This document shows, piece after piece, positions 45,726 through 59,184 of a stretch of 64,000 nt of DNA. Source of the DNA: Membranipora membranacea. Taxonomy: Eukaryota; Bryozoa; Gymnolaemata; Cheilostomatida; Membraniporidae. Within the stretch, counting starts at the first letter, position 1. Every line of letters starts with the position of its first letter. Under the pieces are notes generated by a model. It was not told the DNA's origin, did no database searches, and was given only the letters and a program-made list of their open reading frames with translations. A program made the position numbers and the translations under genes. Where the stretch lies: positions 19,020,062-19,084,061 of the forward strand of contig OU612074.1 of assembly GCA_914767715.1 (NCBI GenBank). The letters are read 5' to 3'.

Positions 45726-46503
45726 ATTCATCAGAACTTAAAGTTTCAGCTGTCTTCTACCAGATCGGATTTCTAGCTATCAGTTCACCATAATGGGTTT
45801 ATTTGCCTAAAACCTTCTTCTAGAATATACTGACAGGCTAACAGACTTTATCAGGCTCAGCTTTTCAGGTTTCTGTGCAAAAGCAAACTTTCAATAATTC
45901 CCTACAATAATTACAGTTTTTATCTCAGTCCTGAGTTCCACTTGTTAAAATTTCCTCAATTCAACAATCTATACAAGTCCAGCTACAAGTAAGCGTGCCA
46001 TCTGTTATCTATCCGGTCGAGTGGTCCATCGCTGTCGTCCGCTCATTATTCTGATTGGTCCTCATGACAGCACCGATCACAGCTTGATTAAAACTCTCTT
46101 GTGATTCCGCTAATGAGCAGCGGCTAATTTAACGTACATTGCTTCTGTAAGTTCCGGCTAATAATTGTCAGCGAGCTGGTAGTTTGATATCAATTCTTAA
46201 TTGTATACAAATCTTCATCGCTGCTGGAGTTTATTAAATCGACATTCTGAAGTAAGTCTTCTGTGTGTTGGGGTCAATTACCCAACAGGTCTTTTGTATC
46301 AGCATATGATTGCAATCTATTTAAAAGAACACCGATACACATGTTTAAGAAAAGACTCGACCGAGTGACAAATCTGGCACTATAGGAGAATACATTTCAA
46401 CACCTGGTGTCGATATATCCACAATCACAAGTCCTGATTCACTAAGACTAGACTCAGACAAGTTTTTTATACATACACTCTCCTCTGGATTATAAACTGA
46501 AAC

Positions 46504-49500
46504 ATGACCAGGAGCTTACGCCTGGCAGGTGGTATTAAAAAGGGGAGTCTGATGCGCCGATCTGCACCCAGTCAGAAAAGTAACTCTTACAGCCTGAACT
46601 TCTCCTCCGACCCATCGACAGGCCAGGATGATCCCCACGAGAAGACTCTCATTCATAAAAAGACAACAAACCCGACAGAGAGAAGGCGAAGGCTTCCTTC
46701 TTACAATCGAAGATCCGCTAAGGACAACATCGGGAGACATCATAATGCGGAAACTAATCACGGACAGACAAACAACCATGGGCACATAACTCCCTCTGGT
46801 AAAGGGATAGAGAACCGAGCTGGACCAACAGTATTAACCGTCGTCGCAGATGATTCTCCTAAAGATACCAAACACGAAGATGAAACTAATCATGATGAGG
46901 TGGTCCATGATGGGCTGGAGCAGGCTCGTAGAAAACTGTAAGTTCTGTTACAAAAATGGTATTGTAATACGATTTCAACGTTTTGATCGTGGACCCTTTC
47001 TTCTGTGGCAATGTTTTAATATTCTCCTATTGTCGTCATCTGTATTCGTATTTGGACCCACATTGCTGTTAAACTATTCACCTTACGAACTATAGGATGG
47101 GAAATGGACCTTATTTCACCTTATACCTTCGCTCAATGAATTAAGGAAATAAAGTTTAAACCTTTTCGTAATTACGGTATTATATCTTGCATGAATGCCA
47201 TGTTTAATTGAGAATAACCCCTAATACTGCGACATCTAAATTATCAAAATTTGTGTACCTGATCTGATTTCCGGGTAAAGTACAACATGGGTTCCACTAG
47301 AGGTAATCAGTAGGCTAACTTTTAGTAGTAACTCAAGGTAATACTGAGACTTATTATAAAATTGATACACCTAAAACAATGTTTGTAATACAGGCTAGAT
47401 CCAGATCACTCAGCAGTGTGCAGGTAGGTCCGATCTCGATGTCATAGATTAGATGTTGTATCATAGATTAGATGTTGTATCATAGTTTAGATGTTGTATC
47501 ATAGATTAGATGTTGTATCATAGATTAGATGTTGTATCATAGATTAGATGTTGTATTATAGATTAGATGTTGTATCATAGACTAGATGTTGTATCATAGA
47601 TTAGATGTTGTATCATAGTTTAGATGTTGTATCATAGATTAGATGTTGTATCATAGATTAGATGTTGTATCATAGACTAGATGTTGTATCATAGATTAGA
47701 TGTTGTATCATAGTTTAGATGTTGTATCATAGATTAGATGTTGTATCATAGATTAGATGTTGTATCATAGATTAGATGTTGTATCATAGTTTAGATGTTG
47801 TATCATAGATTAGATGTTGTATCATAGATTAGATGTTGTATCATAGATTAGATGTTGTATCATAGACTAGATGTTGTATCATAGATTAGATGTTGTATCA
47901 TAGTTTAGATGTTGTATCATAGATTAGATGTTGTATCATAGATTAGATGTTGTATCATAGACTAGATGTTGTATCATAGATTAGATGTTGTATCATAGTT
48001 TAGATGTTGTATCATAGATTAGATGTTGTATCATAGTTTAGATGTTGTATCATAGATTAGATGTTGTATCATAGATTAGATGTTGTATCATAGACTAGAT
48101 GTTGTATCATAGATTAGATGTTGTATCATAGTTTAGATGTTGTATCATAGATTAGATGTTGTATCATAGATTAGATGTTGTATCATAGATTAGATGTTGT
48201 ATCATAGACTAGATGTTGTATCATAGATTAGATGTTGTATCATAGTTTAGATGTTGTATCATAGATTAGATGTTGTATCAAAGATTAGATGTTGTATCAT
48301 AGATTAAATGCAGTATCGTGTATTAAGTTATGCTAGACCAGAAACAGCAGTCCAATGTATTTTGAGGAATTTGACTGGTTTTGTTTATTGATGTCATTTT
48401 GGTTCTGAGCAACAGTTTAATAACTGGAGTGATCTCACAGTATTGGCAAAATTATTTGTTTCAGTTTTCCAGCAAATATAGCTCACAACAATTTGTATGG
48501 GGCAGTCTCTCCATTGAAATAATGTGTCATGGGTATACATAGATAAATTTTATATTGTTTGTATGGAAAGAACCCAACCAACATATCAATGCCTAGCCCG
48601 AGTGTGCATGCGTAATAATAATTATAAAATTGAGCATCAGATAAAAAACGTCCATCTCTGACATCATATCTGGGCTTGCAAAATCGCAGTGTGTAAGTAT
48701 AATTGCAAATCCAATTTGATTAGTACGTCACAATATTTGGTAATGTTTTGTATAAAACTACCTGATGCAAACTTTACACACACCTGCGTATATCCATAAT
48801 CATAATAAACTTGCAAGTATCTATTTCCGTCTAATTACGTTATATAACACTCAACGACACAAGTATTGATTGGCCGATGGAAAGTTTACTTTTCACTGTA
48901 GAATCTATTTGATTTCCCTGATTGAAATTGATCATCCCCTGGCCATATAATAGCAGATCATTGCGGCAGCACTATTTGCTGCCAATAAAATAAAGCTATA
49001 ATTAACTGAACATGTTTATAATATGAAATATATAACGGCACTGTGATGTCTATCATTAGTCGCCTATAGCCAGGAACGTTAAATTGGTCATAATGGAGTT
49101 AGAATTCACAGGATTATTGCTGCCAGCAAGGTAAACGCTGTGACATAACGCTATCCGCTCATTATTGATGGACACTGGTGCCTGGCACGATAAATTACTT
49201 ACAACGACTAATTTTAGACTGCGCTGGACTTACTCCAAATAGAATACTATTTATATTTGGAACTTGATATTTTCAACAAACTCCAAACTTCAAGCAGTCA
49301 CCTTCAAACAACAGAGCTAACTGCATCTTTGGAAGTTTCCCATACGAATCGACAATACTTCTCACTTTATATCTAATATCTAATTCGGGCATGCAACTGA
49401 TTCTGAAAGCAAGTCTATCAATGCGCCTAAACACCGAAATATTCTCAAGAAAAAAGTTTTAAAGCGCAACCATGTGGTATCAACAATCACGGCGATTAAG

Positions 49501-52500
49501 CCGAGCTCTTATGAAGGATTATGAGTCAGGTACAGACCATACTATGCCTCTATATAACTCTAACGGAGGAGTGACACTGTCTCGAGCTCAGAGGGCTGCT
49601 TCTATCAGGTAACATGTGTTTAAAAGTATATTGAAAAACTTTTTAAAATGCTAAAAGGCTGAAATACATAGTTACTCCTAAGTGGACACTTTGTATATCC
49701 ATTTCTTATATAAAATGTGATGTTTCTTCTTCCCCGTTGTGAAAATATTGGATCTCTGATGGCTATACGCAATCAGCAGGCCTGACAAGAGAAATAGTAA
49801 GAGAAGGTTTGCTTGCTGATAGATGGCTGGGTCAGATTTTTTCCACTATTTTGCTATAATAATTTCTTCATGGAAGCACAGACGGGTAAATTTCTGTTAG
49901 TCGCTGAGCCTCTTGCACAAAACTACTAAGACATACAGGTCTTGAAAAATTGGTTCAATTTAAAACCGTGCCCGGTTTACCTGTCTTAAACATGTGGGCT
50001 TTCAACAGATTACCGAATTCCTCTTCTGTCATCAATAAACATTTTTTCTTTAACCCGTCTCTGTTACTAGTCAATAAATTAACCTAATACACTGTTGTTT
50101 ACTTATAGATGGTTACAGTAAGTGTTTACCTGTTATTAAATTTTGATCTCCTAGCTTGTGCTTTCGCATGGTTTAGGTAAAGGTACGTAGCCAATCTGTT
50201 GGCTCTGACTCTATCCAGCCAATCAGAGCCAAGACATTGGCTAGATAGAGGGCATTCGCAGGGTCTCCCAAACTTAGCATGTCAGTAAAATCCTGCTGTC
50301 ATATATATTGTTACATAGATTTGTGGAGATTTCAAATTTCCATGGTATTCAGTTGTTTGATCAAGGAAAAATTTTGTTGACTTTTTGCGAACTAATCTCC
50401 TTGCTTGAACATATTGGTTCCGATTGCTAATCTGCAGTAAAAGCGCCTGGAGTACCACACAAAAAATTAATAGATACATATACATATGTACCATACTAAT
50501 TCCACTCCCAGCGATTTTCAATGAACAGAAAATTCCTTTCATTTTCAGTGATATCATTCATTTGTAAATCGGGGCAGTTGTAACCTTCCTCCTGTCGTTC
50601 CTAAGCCGTATTATCCTGCTTATTGTGTCAAATACCAGACATATTCACTCAAAAGCGACAGAAATCGATTATTGCTCTAGATTTGAAAGGAATACTACCT
50701 TATTTTTATGATAATGCTGATTAAAAACATTTTAATCATTGCTATTACCCTTCTCTGGATTTCCTCAATATATTTTTCGAGTGGCATCCTTGCCAACAAC
50801 CTCCATACAAAAGTTTGAATCCCTATAAAGCCAGTCAGGTCGTGCTCTGCATAGCCTACTAAGTAAAAGTTGAAATTTGCCATGGAATCCTCAATCCAAT
50901 CCAACGTGATTCATGGGAGCAATCATGGCTTATGGAGAGAATCCCCGGGAGACCAGCATGTCTTAGATTTGAATTCTTTTGGTGCAAGAAATAACGCTCA
51001 TAATTCAGGTCGAAAGAGAACCCCCAATATATTTTTAACAAACACGGTACAGAAATACTGGACATATATCTTGTGACTTTTTCAGGTCTGAGTTGAGAGA
51101 GCAGGGGATTAAAGGTGTGGATAGCAAGTTACTGGAGGAGTTAACAGAAGATAATATAGATGAGCAGCTCATTACAGAAGAGATTGAGAAACTATCCGAG
51201 GAGTATGATCTCAGAGCAATCAAGTAAGTCTTCACATGTGTTACCTTAGGGAGTAATGTTTACAGAGGAAGTAACGATCGACTTGATATGTGAAATTGAT
51301 AGCTAGCTATCATTCACACTGTAACTGCTCCGTAGTAGCTGCTATAGTGACGCTTTCGCTAGGTAACCATTAACTCCACCCCAAACTAGCTAATTACTAA
51401 ACTAGAAAAATTATAATATTCCTTTTCTTTGTCTAGGGTATCAACAAATGATCACCTAACTATATCAAAAATCCTGGACTGCGCAAGGACAAAATAACAT
51501 GAGCTTTATGGGAGCACATAGCTGTATAAACCACTTTGCAACCTACCTGAAAGATTTTTGAAAGTGTATTAAAGCATAGCATCACAATAATTAATGGTCA
51601 ACAAAAATTTTACAACTCAGCTCTTACTCTCATTTTTTAAGCTGCAAAATCTTAACTTTAGACTCTCTCCGTTTCACGGCTTCTCAACTTTCTTCACACT
51701 TGAGATTGCATTGTAAATATTTTATTTCACAGTTGGAAGCAGAGGATGGTACATTTCTTACACACTATACCTGTAGAGATTTTCCTTATGGCTCTAGTAC
51801 TGATAGATGTAATTATTATACTAGCCATGGTCGTCATCGACATTAATGTCATACAAGGTAAGATTTCTCTTTGACAAGATGGAAAACTCGCACTGTTTCT
51901 GAAACCACAGCACAGGCAAACTGTTACGGATATCTTGCAAATTGTCATCTTCAAGCTTAGGTTCTTGGGCTATCAAATTGATACCAGTAGAAAAGTTTTG
52001 TATTTACAAGAAACCAGGAAGAAAGTTCAAATTTCTACGAGATATTCAAAACACATAATTATTACCTCTAATAAGATAAGCCACATCTACTACCAATGTA
52101 TGTCTTGGGGGTTCAATGCCCTTTGATTTCTGCAAATAACTCCAATAAACTCATTTTCAGTAAGTTTTCACTGCAATGATGATATACACAAAATTTGAAC
52201 TAGTGGGAAAATCGATGCCCTTTATCCCTCACTTGGTGACTTGCATGACCTATAACTTGTCCTACTTCTTTGGATAATGATTATTATTTTCATGGTAATT
52301 TATTTTTCCTTTCATTTCATTTTCTCTTTTACTTTGAATTTTTTCTACATTGCGGTTGTGCTTTCAAAAATTGGAACTGATTTTGCACGTTTTTAAATTC
52401 TGCTTTATTGAGTGAATCCAAATAGCTGTTTGTCATTGAGCAGTTGTTTAATAGTTCAAAAAAGCTATGAAGAAAACTCGGAACACTTCCGTAGAAATGT

Positions 52501-55500
52501 TCTCTGAATGAAGTGTATCACACCAATGCTTGCGTACTGCTAAATTGATTTAAACTTGTGATGCCTCTAACAAGCTTAGTGTCAATCCTGTTGCTTCCAA
52601 AGTGCAGAGTGCATACTATACAATATAATCTTGACATTCTTCAGCTTCAAGTTCATCCAAGGCCGAAGGGTTTCCTAACCATACAGAGTACTTACCGTAT
52701 ATCATCTTATAACATACACTTAGTTTATGTGCTCAAACTCTGGCCGGTTTGCTTGTCGTGACATTCCATCACCAACAATCGTTGACATCCTGACAACTGC
52801 CTAGTCTGATGCATTCAAGAGCTTGGGCCGGACATAAGATGCAGCGTGGGGTGATAATGTTTTACTTTTTACTCGGAGGGCCAGAAGATAAAAAAAAATA
52901 GCATGCCATATCTTATAGTACCTCCTAGAAAATATTTGGTCCCACTGTGGTGGTGGAGTGCTATTGCAAAAGTTGCGTGATACATGCCTTTTTAGGTATT
53001 CCTACGCATTCACAGAGGGAACAAACTTGTTCTAAGTACCTTCTTTTCATGATCATCTGTCACGTTTCTTTTGTCATTATACAGCCAACCTGAAGTTGAC
53101 AAACAATAAAGGGTCTGAGATACTCAGCTTCTACAGGGGGCATTGTCCGGAGCTCAACGACACCCTGGCTAACGCTACAAGCCTCGATGCTACATATGAT
53201 ATCATTATGCATTGGAGTCAGAACCACCACGGAGATAGAGGTCCACCCCCTGTCAACTCTTCAATTCATGGTGGGTAAAATAGCTACCTCTCTAGTTTCT
53301 CGTCATGTGACCATATTTCCGTTGAGATGAGTTTATTCTAACAAAAATGTGTACAACCCAATATCAAACACCAACAACTATTGATTACATTACATGAGCT
53401 ATCGTTGAATGGCATGTGACCTTGTATTTTTTTTAAATAGTTCACGACAAATTAATGTTCTCAATGTAAGCATTATAACAATAAAACTGATCAAAAAAAG
53501 TTATGAAAATGAAGTCACTCAAATTAAAAAAAAATTGTGCTGCTATACCACACGATCTTCTGATTCTGTCACCTGAATAAAATATTTTTGGAAATTTGAT
53601 TAAGATATCAGGTTTTTTTCTTGAGAGAACTGTGTTTGATATGGAAACCTCTAAACTGTTTTACACAAGGCTATTGTGAAAACTGATGAAACACAATTAA
53701 TTATATCAGTGCTATTTCAGAATGACTGAATGAGATATTTGTTTTTATTTCCACTTGAGCAGCTAAATGATACTCTTGTTGCCATCTGTGCATTGCTTCT
53801 ATCCAGTCAAAAGCTGACGCTGCCAATTTACTGAGCAGCAACTGAGAGCAATACTGAGAGGCAATAAGTTTACTATTCTGACATATTGCGCACTCTGTGA
53901 GAATTTTTTAGTGAAGTTTATTTAATATTTATATTTAGCCTCTAAGATTAGTTGATGAAAATCTTTCTCAATTTAATACTTCCAAAGAACTCTCATGTGT
54001 CAATCCGAAATTACGTTTTCAACCAGCCTCTACATTTCAGCCTTCGAGCTGTTCTCGTCATTACATTGGCACAATACCTGCTTACAAATTTTAGGTGTCA
54101 GCTGCATTTAATGATATTTAACACAGCATCAAGTCAATATAAATTGATATTCAGTATTAAATCAATTAATGTGTCAGCAATATCTCCCTGTTCATCCAAG
54201 TCATTTCACACAAATGCTGACACTTTCAAAATGATGTGTTTTGCTCTTTAAAATCTGTCAGTTATAATCTGTATAGATATTTTTTTATCGTTTTCTTCCC
54301 GTAGCTTGCAACGGTGAGTTGTTTGGCCCAGTTCTTTGAGCCCCTGTTCCTGCCAACTCCCCTTTGCTTGCTTTCAGCATTTCCTGTATCAACACAACAC
54401 ATCTGATCATTGTGCTTAATCATAATAATGTATCATTCTCTAACGTTCAATGCCCTGCCTTGCCTGTCAATGCAATGTCCTTTGTAATCCCTAATTAACG
54501 TCATTAATAGGGGTCTGCACAGGAGTACCAATTCCCCAGATGATTAGATGTGTGACATCACACCGGCTACATATTGATCTAAGCACTTACATGAGCTTAA
54601 TAACACAAGTCTTCCACTAAAGCCATTTGGTGCCTGCTATTTTTGTTGAATGTGTTTTTAAAGTGGTAGAACATTTTGACAGGCCAAGTCATGTTCAATC
54701 TATTGCTATAAATAATTCACTGGGTAAATGCAAGGGTGATCTGGCAAAAATAGAGAGGTTGTCGTATTTCGTCACGTTTCACGTTCCCGGACAGATTTCG
54801 CAACCTCTCTATTGTTAATATTTTTCTGACTGTACTACTTCAATACTTGGAAATTAAAGCTCATTCTGCTCACAGAAAGTTTGTTGCCTGCTATGCATTT
54901 GTCCAGTTTCTCACTTTAAATGACAAACAGTTCTAAACTCACTCTCTTGCTTGTTTGTTTACTCTTTTGTTTGTGGAAGTATTATGTATACTTTTTTTGC
55001 AACACCTCTGTGTTAGTGATAGAAAAGAAAAATATGAATATGAAAAGATGTACGACCTATTGTCAACATTACATTGACCCTGTTTTTTGTATGTGCTTTT
55101 TAGAGACGCAGCACTCCAGAGAGAAACGGAATGCAGAAGCAGGAGAAGTAAACAGGCATGATTTTGGAGATGAGCAGACGTATCACTACGCACACCAGAT
55201 GCAGCTCTTTGGAGAAGTAAATCACATAATGCATTATCTCAGTGTGGCTATCCTCGCTGTATTTGTTATTGAGGTGAGTGATCTTTGTTGCAATTGGTGA
55301 GCCAGAAGGGATTGAGTGAAAATCAAATGCGCGGCAGCTTTATTTTGGGTTCAGGTGATAAATTTTGTATATTGAGGGAAGATACTAACTGTCATAACTT
55401 TTAAAGTCTTGCTGCCAGAATTGGGAGGGTTTTTTATTGCACGAGATTACGCAGTGATCTGGGTAGGTCTCTATTAATACTTGTATTAGTGCAATACCAA

Positions 55501-58500
55501 TTATAAAAATAATGCTGATGGTCCAACATAATTTAACTCGTGAAAGGTTGTATGTGGTGTGAGATTATTTTCAACTTCACTGAGACCATAGCCTGTACTG
55601 TCAAGGTTTGTCCAAGCTTGCAGACCCTCTGCTTGGTTTCATTGACTTTGAGTTTCTGTTGTAGATTATACTGAAGCTTATCGGGTACGGCAAGAGTTTC
55701 TTCAAAGCTAAATGGGAGGTGAGTATTGCATAAAAGGCATGACTGGGGGTCTACATCGAAATTCTTATTTTGGGGATCTCAAACTCACTGACTGATCTCT
55801 TGTAGCATTGTCCAGTTGACTTGCCTTGACATTCGAGAAATACCATGGCCACTTGTTTCATTTGAATATTTTAGGTGAAATCTCTTGTTGGGAATGTAAG
55901 TTTGGTTCTTGTGAGGCGCTCTTGTAAACAATACACACATATTGGCTGTTGTGGCCTATCCTGCTGGTATGTCATGTATGCATGGATGTCATAAGAACGG
56001 AAATTAAAGAACTTATATGCGTCAACAAATTTTTGCAAAGACATGTCCGGAGCAAGTTACATCCATTTTCCTCATTTCAAAACGCTTATTTCTAGTGGCA
56101 TTAATTTGCTAGCCAAGGGGGAACAACTCGAACACGAGCAAATTGATTAAAGTTGATCGAAGGTCTCTTAGCTCTATGTATGTAAGTTAAATCTTATGGT
56201 ACGCTTGTGCATTCATATTCGCCAACATAGTATCTACTCATTGAGTCAGTTTAGATGATAGATCGCACCCACTTACACATTATATTCTGATTCAGGTAAT
56301 GGATGCCATAGTGATTGTAGTATCCTTTGCGTTGGATATCAGCATAGCAGAGACAGATCTGAGCGGGGAGCTCGGTAAAACTATACTTATAGTATTCCTA
56401 ATGTGGAGAATGATCCGTATACTCAACGGTAAGCCCATAGAGTTTGATTATTGAGGACAAAAAGGCCAACGTATTGGCTCTGATCGGTTGGCTTAATTCA
56501 AATTGGCTCTTTTTTGCTATAAGTTCTTTTCTGCTCAACAGCCTATCATGTCCGATCAAGGAGTTGTCTCTAACTCCTTGGTCCAATACAGACTTACTGT
56601 CAAACATTATATTAAATTGAGTAATACCAGATCAGAGAATAGGTGGAAGGTCATGAACTAAGGAACTTATTGTTAATCTAGTTATTTTCCCTTTAACAGC
56701 TATGGTACTAACATCAAGAGCTAGGACTATGTTCAGACTAAGAGTTCTGAGAAAATCTAAAAAGATGGCTGAAGAAAAGACAAGGTAATGCAAACTATGT
56801 GAACGCAGTGCTGAACTTATAATCAGAGTTCTTCCCCACAAATAAAAGTAACACAACTCCACAAAAAATAAAATTGATTCTGAGTATTTCAATGCGAGTG
56901 TTTGTCTTTGTAGAAAACTATCATTTTGAAAAGATTTTTTTGTAGAGAGTTGACAATTCAGGCTTCAGATCATGAAGCAGAGATAAAGAAATTAAGGAAT
57001 ATAGCTCGTAGGTACGGTGCAGAGGAACACGAACTGCAGGCGGCTGTTGTTCTTAGTAAAACTAGTGTGTCGTCTACACAAATGGGGCTAAAGTCAATGA
57101 TGGCACAGCTAGTCACACTTAACACAAAGATTGCCAAGTATGTATTGATAAAGTTGTTTTTCTCATTGCTTCACAGTTGGTGTTACTCACCATAGACCAA
57201 ACGCCACAGTGTTATGATATTAAGTCTGATTGGAATTACCTACAATACAAGTTGGCTTCCTTGTATCAATGCACTAAGTTCATTGCTTGCATAAAGTTGT
57301 TTGTAAACATAGCTGTGATGAATATATATATTTATGGAGGCATAAACTATGTTTGTATGTCGTATAATTAACAGACACGGAGGCAAACCTAAAAAGAAAA
57401 AGAGGTGACAGGCAACCCTTTTCAACCATCAACATCACCGACTTTTCTCTGAATTTATTTTTAGGACTCTTTGTTTGTTCCCCAAAGTCTTCATTTTTTT
57501 AGTTGTTATTCTTAGACCCAATTATCAACGTTGCTTCGTACAATGACCTTCCTCTGAGGGAGATGGAGTTCATTGCTTCCTTAGACTAACATTGACACTA
57601 AATCTATAAGTTTTTGTTTTATTATTGCAGTGTATCTGCATCTTGTAACAATCTCAGTGTGAAAAAAACTTCTGAACTGGATCTGTGTCCGGTAAGTGTA
57701 AACTTAGTACAATATGATAATAAAATAAAATATAATATGTAATATATATGAATGTATATTATATCTCTCTTATCAGTGTAGGTCTCATGCTTACCATCAC
57801 TTCGGCCTTAGCTGTGAGACAGCATAATTTTGTACTATTCATGTTTGACTTGTGCATGTTCTTGCAAAAATTGGCATTTAATATTGCTATGTTTGCTATC
57901 AATAGGCAGGCCTCACAGTGTTCTACTTGAGGCTCTTTTACCTGGGCAAGCTCTATGCACCATATTTACACTCTCATCAATATTATAAAGTCTTACTCAG
58001 ATACACATGATGTCACACCATTACATTTATGCTCCTCGACTGTGTTGCAGAGCCATCTCACCTGGTCCCCTAGCCCTGCAACAACAGGTTGTCAGCCCAA
58101 CAACACCAGATTTTTGGCTATACAACACCATGAGGCATGCTCAACAACACTGGTTTCAGACCCATGCCGCATAAAGTGTAAGCAGGGAATTACATTAATT
58201 GGTTGTTGATGAATAGCTGACCTTTCTTCTGTTTCTGGTAGCCAGCACAGAGACCAAGATCAGAAACCTTCACTTCAATGGTTGGCCCACGTAATCAGAA
58301 AGATCGCTTGACTGCCAAACCAAATAAGGATGCAGAGAAAAGCTTTCCAAAGCAGAAAACTCACTCTAACAATGTTGACAACAACAGAGCACAATCTCCG
58401 GTAAGTCCAAACTTTAAGTAGACCAAAGGTTGATAATCATTCACTGTACTTCAATGTAGATTTTTAGCTCAATATGAGTTGGCTCGCCTAAAAATGTCGA

Positions 58501-59184
58501 TCTGTTTCCATGGGTTGAGGTCTAACTGAGACTTCAAAAACATCTGATGCAGTGGCACTTGATCCCTGGCTCGCTGTGGCATCGCCGTGGATCGAGCAGC
58601 TCCAGTTTTTCTCACCCATGGAAGACCACAGTGATCTCATGTCCTCTCAACATGATTTCCACAAAGATTTTTGCAGATGAATTCCATCTATCAATTTTTT
58701 TTAGAAAATTGAAACAGCAGATTCATCCGCATCGGAACAGCCCGCTGTAGATCAATCATGGTATCAAAAGCAACACTACCATAAAAGGAGACAGAGCAAT
58801 ACAAATGAACAGACAGACCTACAAAATGGTCCAAAACACGTCTTACAAAACGGTTCCGCAACTACAAAATATCCAGTGAGGTACCACATTGGGGCTACAC
58901 CAGCTCCCCTCACTCTACCCGACTCGCCAGCTGATGCCCCAACTCTAGGGCTAGCTGACTCAATGGTTGATTACCATAGCAGTGATGGTAGTAGTGAGGA
59001 GTTGAACTCATCCACAGGTTCAAACCTGAGACTCATAGAGACCTCCACTAGTAACATGTGTGGTAATAGTAGACCTAGTAGTGGACACCATAGCAGAAGA
59101 CAGAAACGCAGCCACAAGAGTCACAAGATGAAACTGCCTAAAATAAGTGTAACCACCGCTGAGGCATATGAACTTAGAACGTGA
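46504..59184 (+). CDS. Hv1/HVRP1-like voltage-sensor-domain protein
   Basis: Exons 46504-46937 (or alternative first exon 49472-49608), 51086-51223, 51733-51857, 53085-53270, microexon 54305-54313, 55104-55273, 55665-55718, 56296-56428, 56700-56783, 56948-57137, 57631-57691, 58242-58400, 58705-59184; 740 aa (641 aa with the second start). S1 (~199-227) is ALVLIDVIIILAMVVIDI, keeping the Hv1-type selectivity Asp and a second Asp. S2 has VIEIILK. S3 is VMDAIVIVVSFALDI. S4 is ILIVFLMWRMIRILN: two Arg and the Trp kept, the first S4 Arg replaced by Leu. The S1-S2 loop is ~105 aa with N-glycosylation sites, far longer than in human Hv1. A basic coiled-coil follows S4 (~430-505), then a ~230-aa Ser-rich tail. 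Whether it conducts protons, or only senses voltage as TMEM266/HVRP1 does, cannot be read from sequence. Confidence 0.85.
47442..48305. repeat. 19-bp minisatellite, ~45 copies
   Basis: Unit ATCATAGATTAGATGTTGT. The only common changes are ATAGTTTAG and ATAGACTAG, and they recur in a patterned order. It lies in the voltage-sensor gene between its two alternative first exons. Confidence 0.95.
49472..49608 (+). CDS. Alternative first coding exon of the voltage-sensor gene
   Basis: ATG then WYQQSRRLSRALMKDYESG... to AASI and a split Arg codon, ending in phase 2 at CAG/GTAACA. The 46504-46937 exon also ends in phase 2, and both join the exon at 51086 in frame (..RKL-SELREQG or ..SIR-SELREQG). It would give a ~100-aa shorter N-terminus. 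The choice implies two promoters. Confidence 0.65.
50189..50250. mobile_element. Palindromic MITE, family Z, copy 1
   Basis: AGCCAATCTGTTGGCTCTGA...CCAATCAGAGCCAAGACATTGGCTAGA, inverted arms of ~25 bp. Related copies are at 56462-56500 (partial), 59657-59745 and 61976-62198. Confidence 0.7.
54305..54313 (+). CDS. 9-nt microexon of the voltage-sensor gene
   Basis: CTTGCAACG, preceded by a strong pyrimidine tract and CCCGTAG and followed by GTGAGTTG. Phase 1 on both sides, so including it adds Ala-Cys-Asn to the S1-S2 loop without changing the frame, and skipping it also keeps the frame. The flanking exons (ending 53270, starting 55104) are compatible with either. Confidence 0.55.
56462..56500. 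repeat. Partial family Z MITE
   Basis: GGCCAACGTATTGGCTCTGATCGGTTGGC, just after the S4 exon donor of the voltage-sensor gene. Confidence 0.5.
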
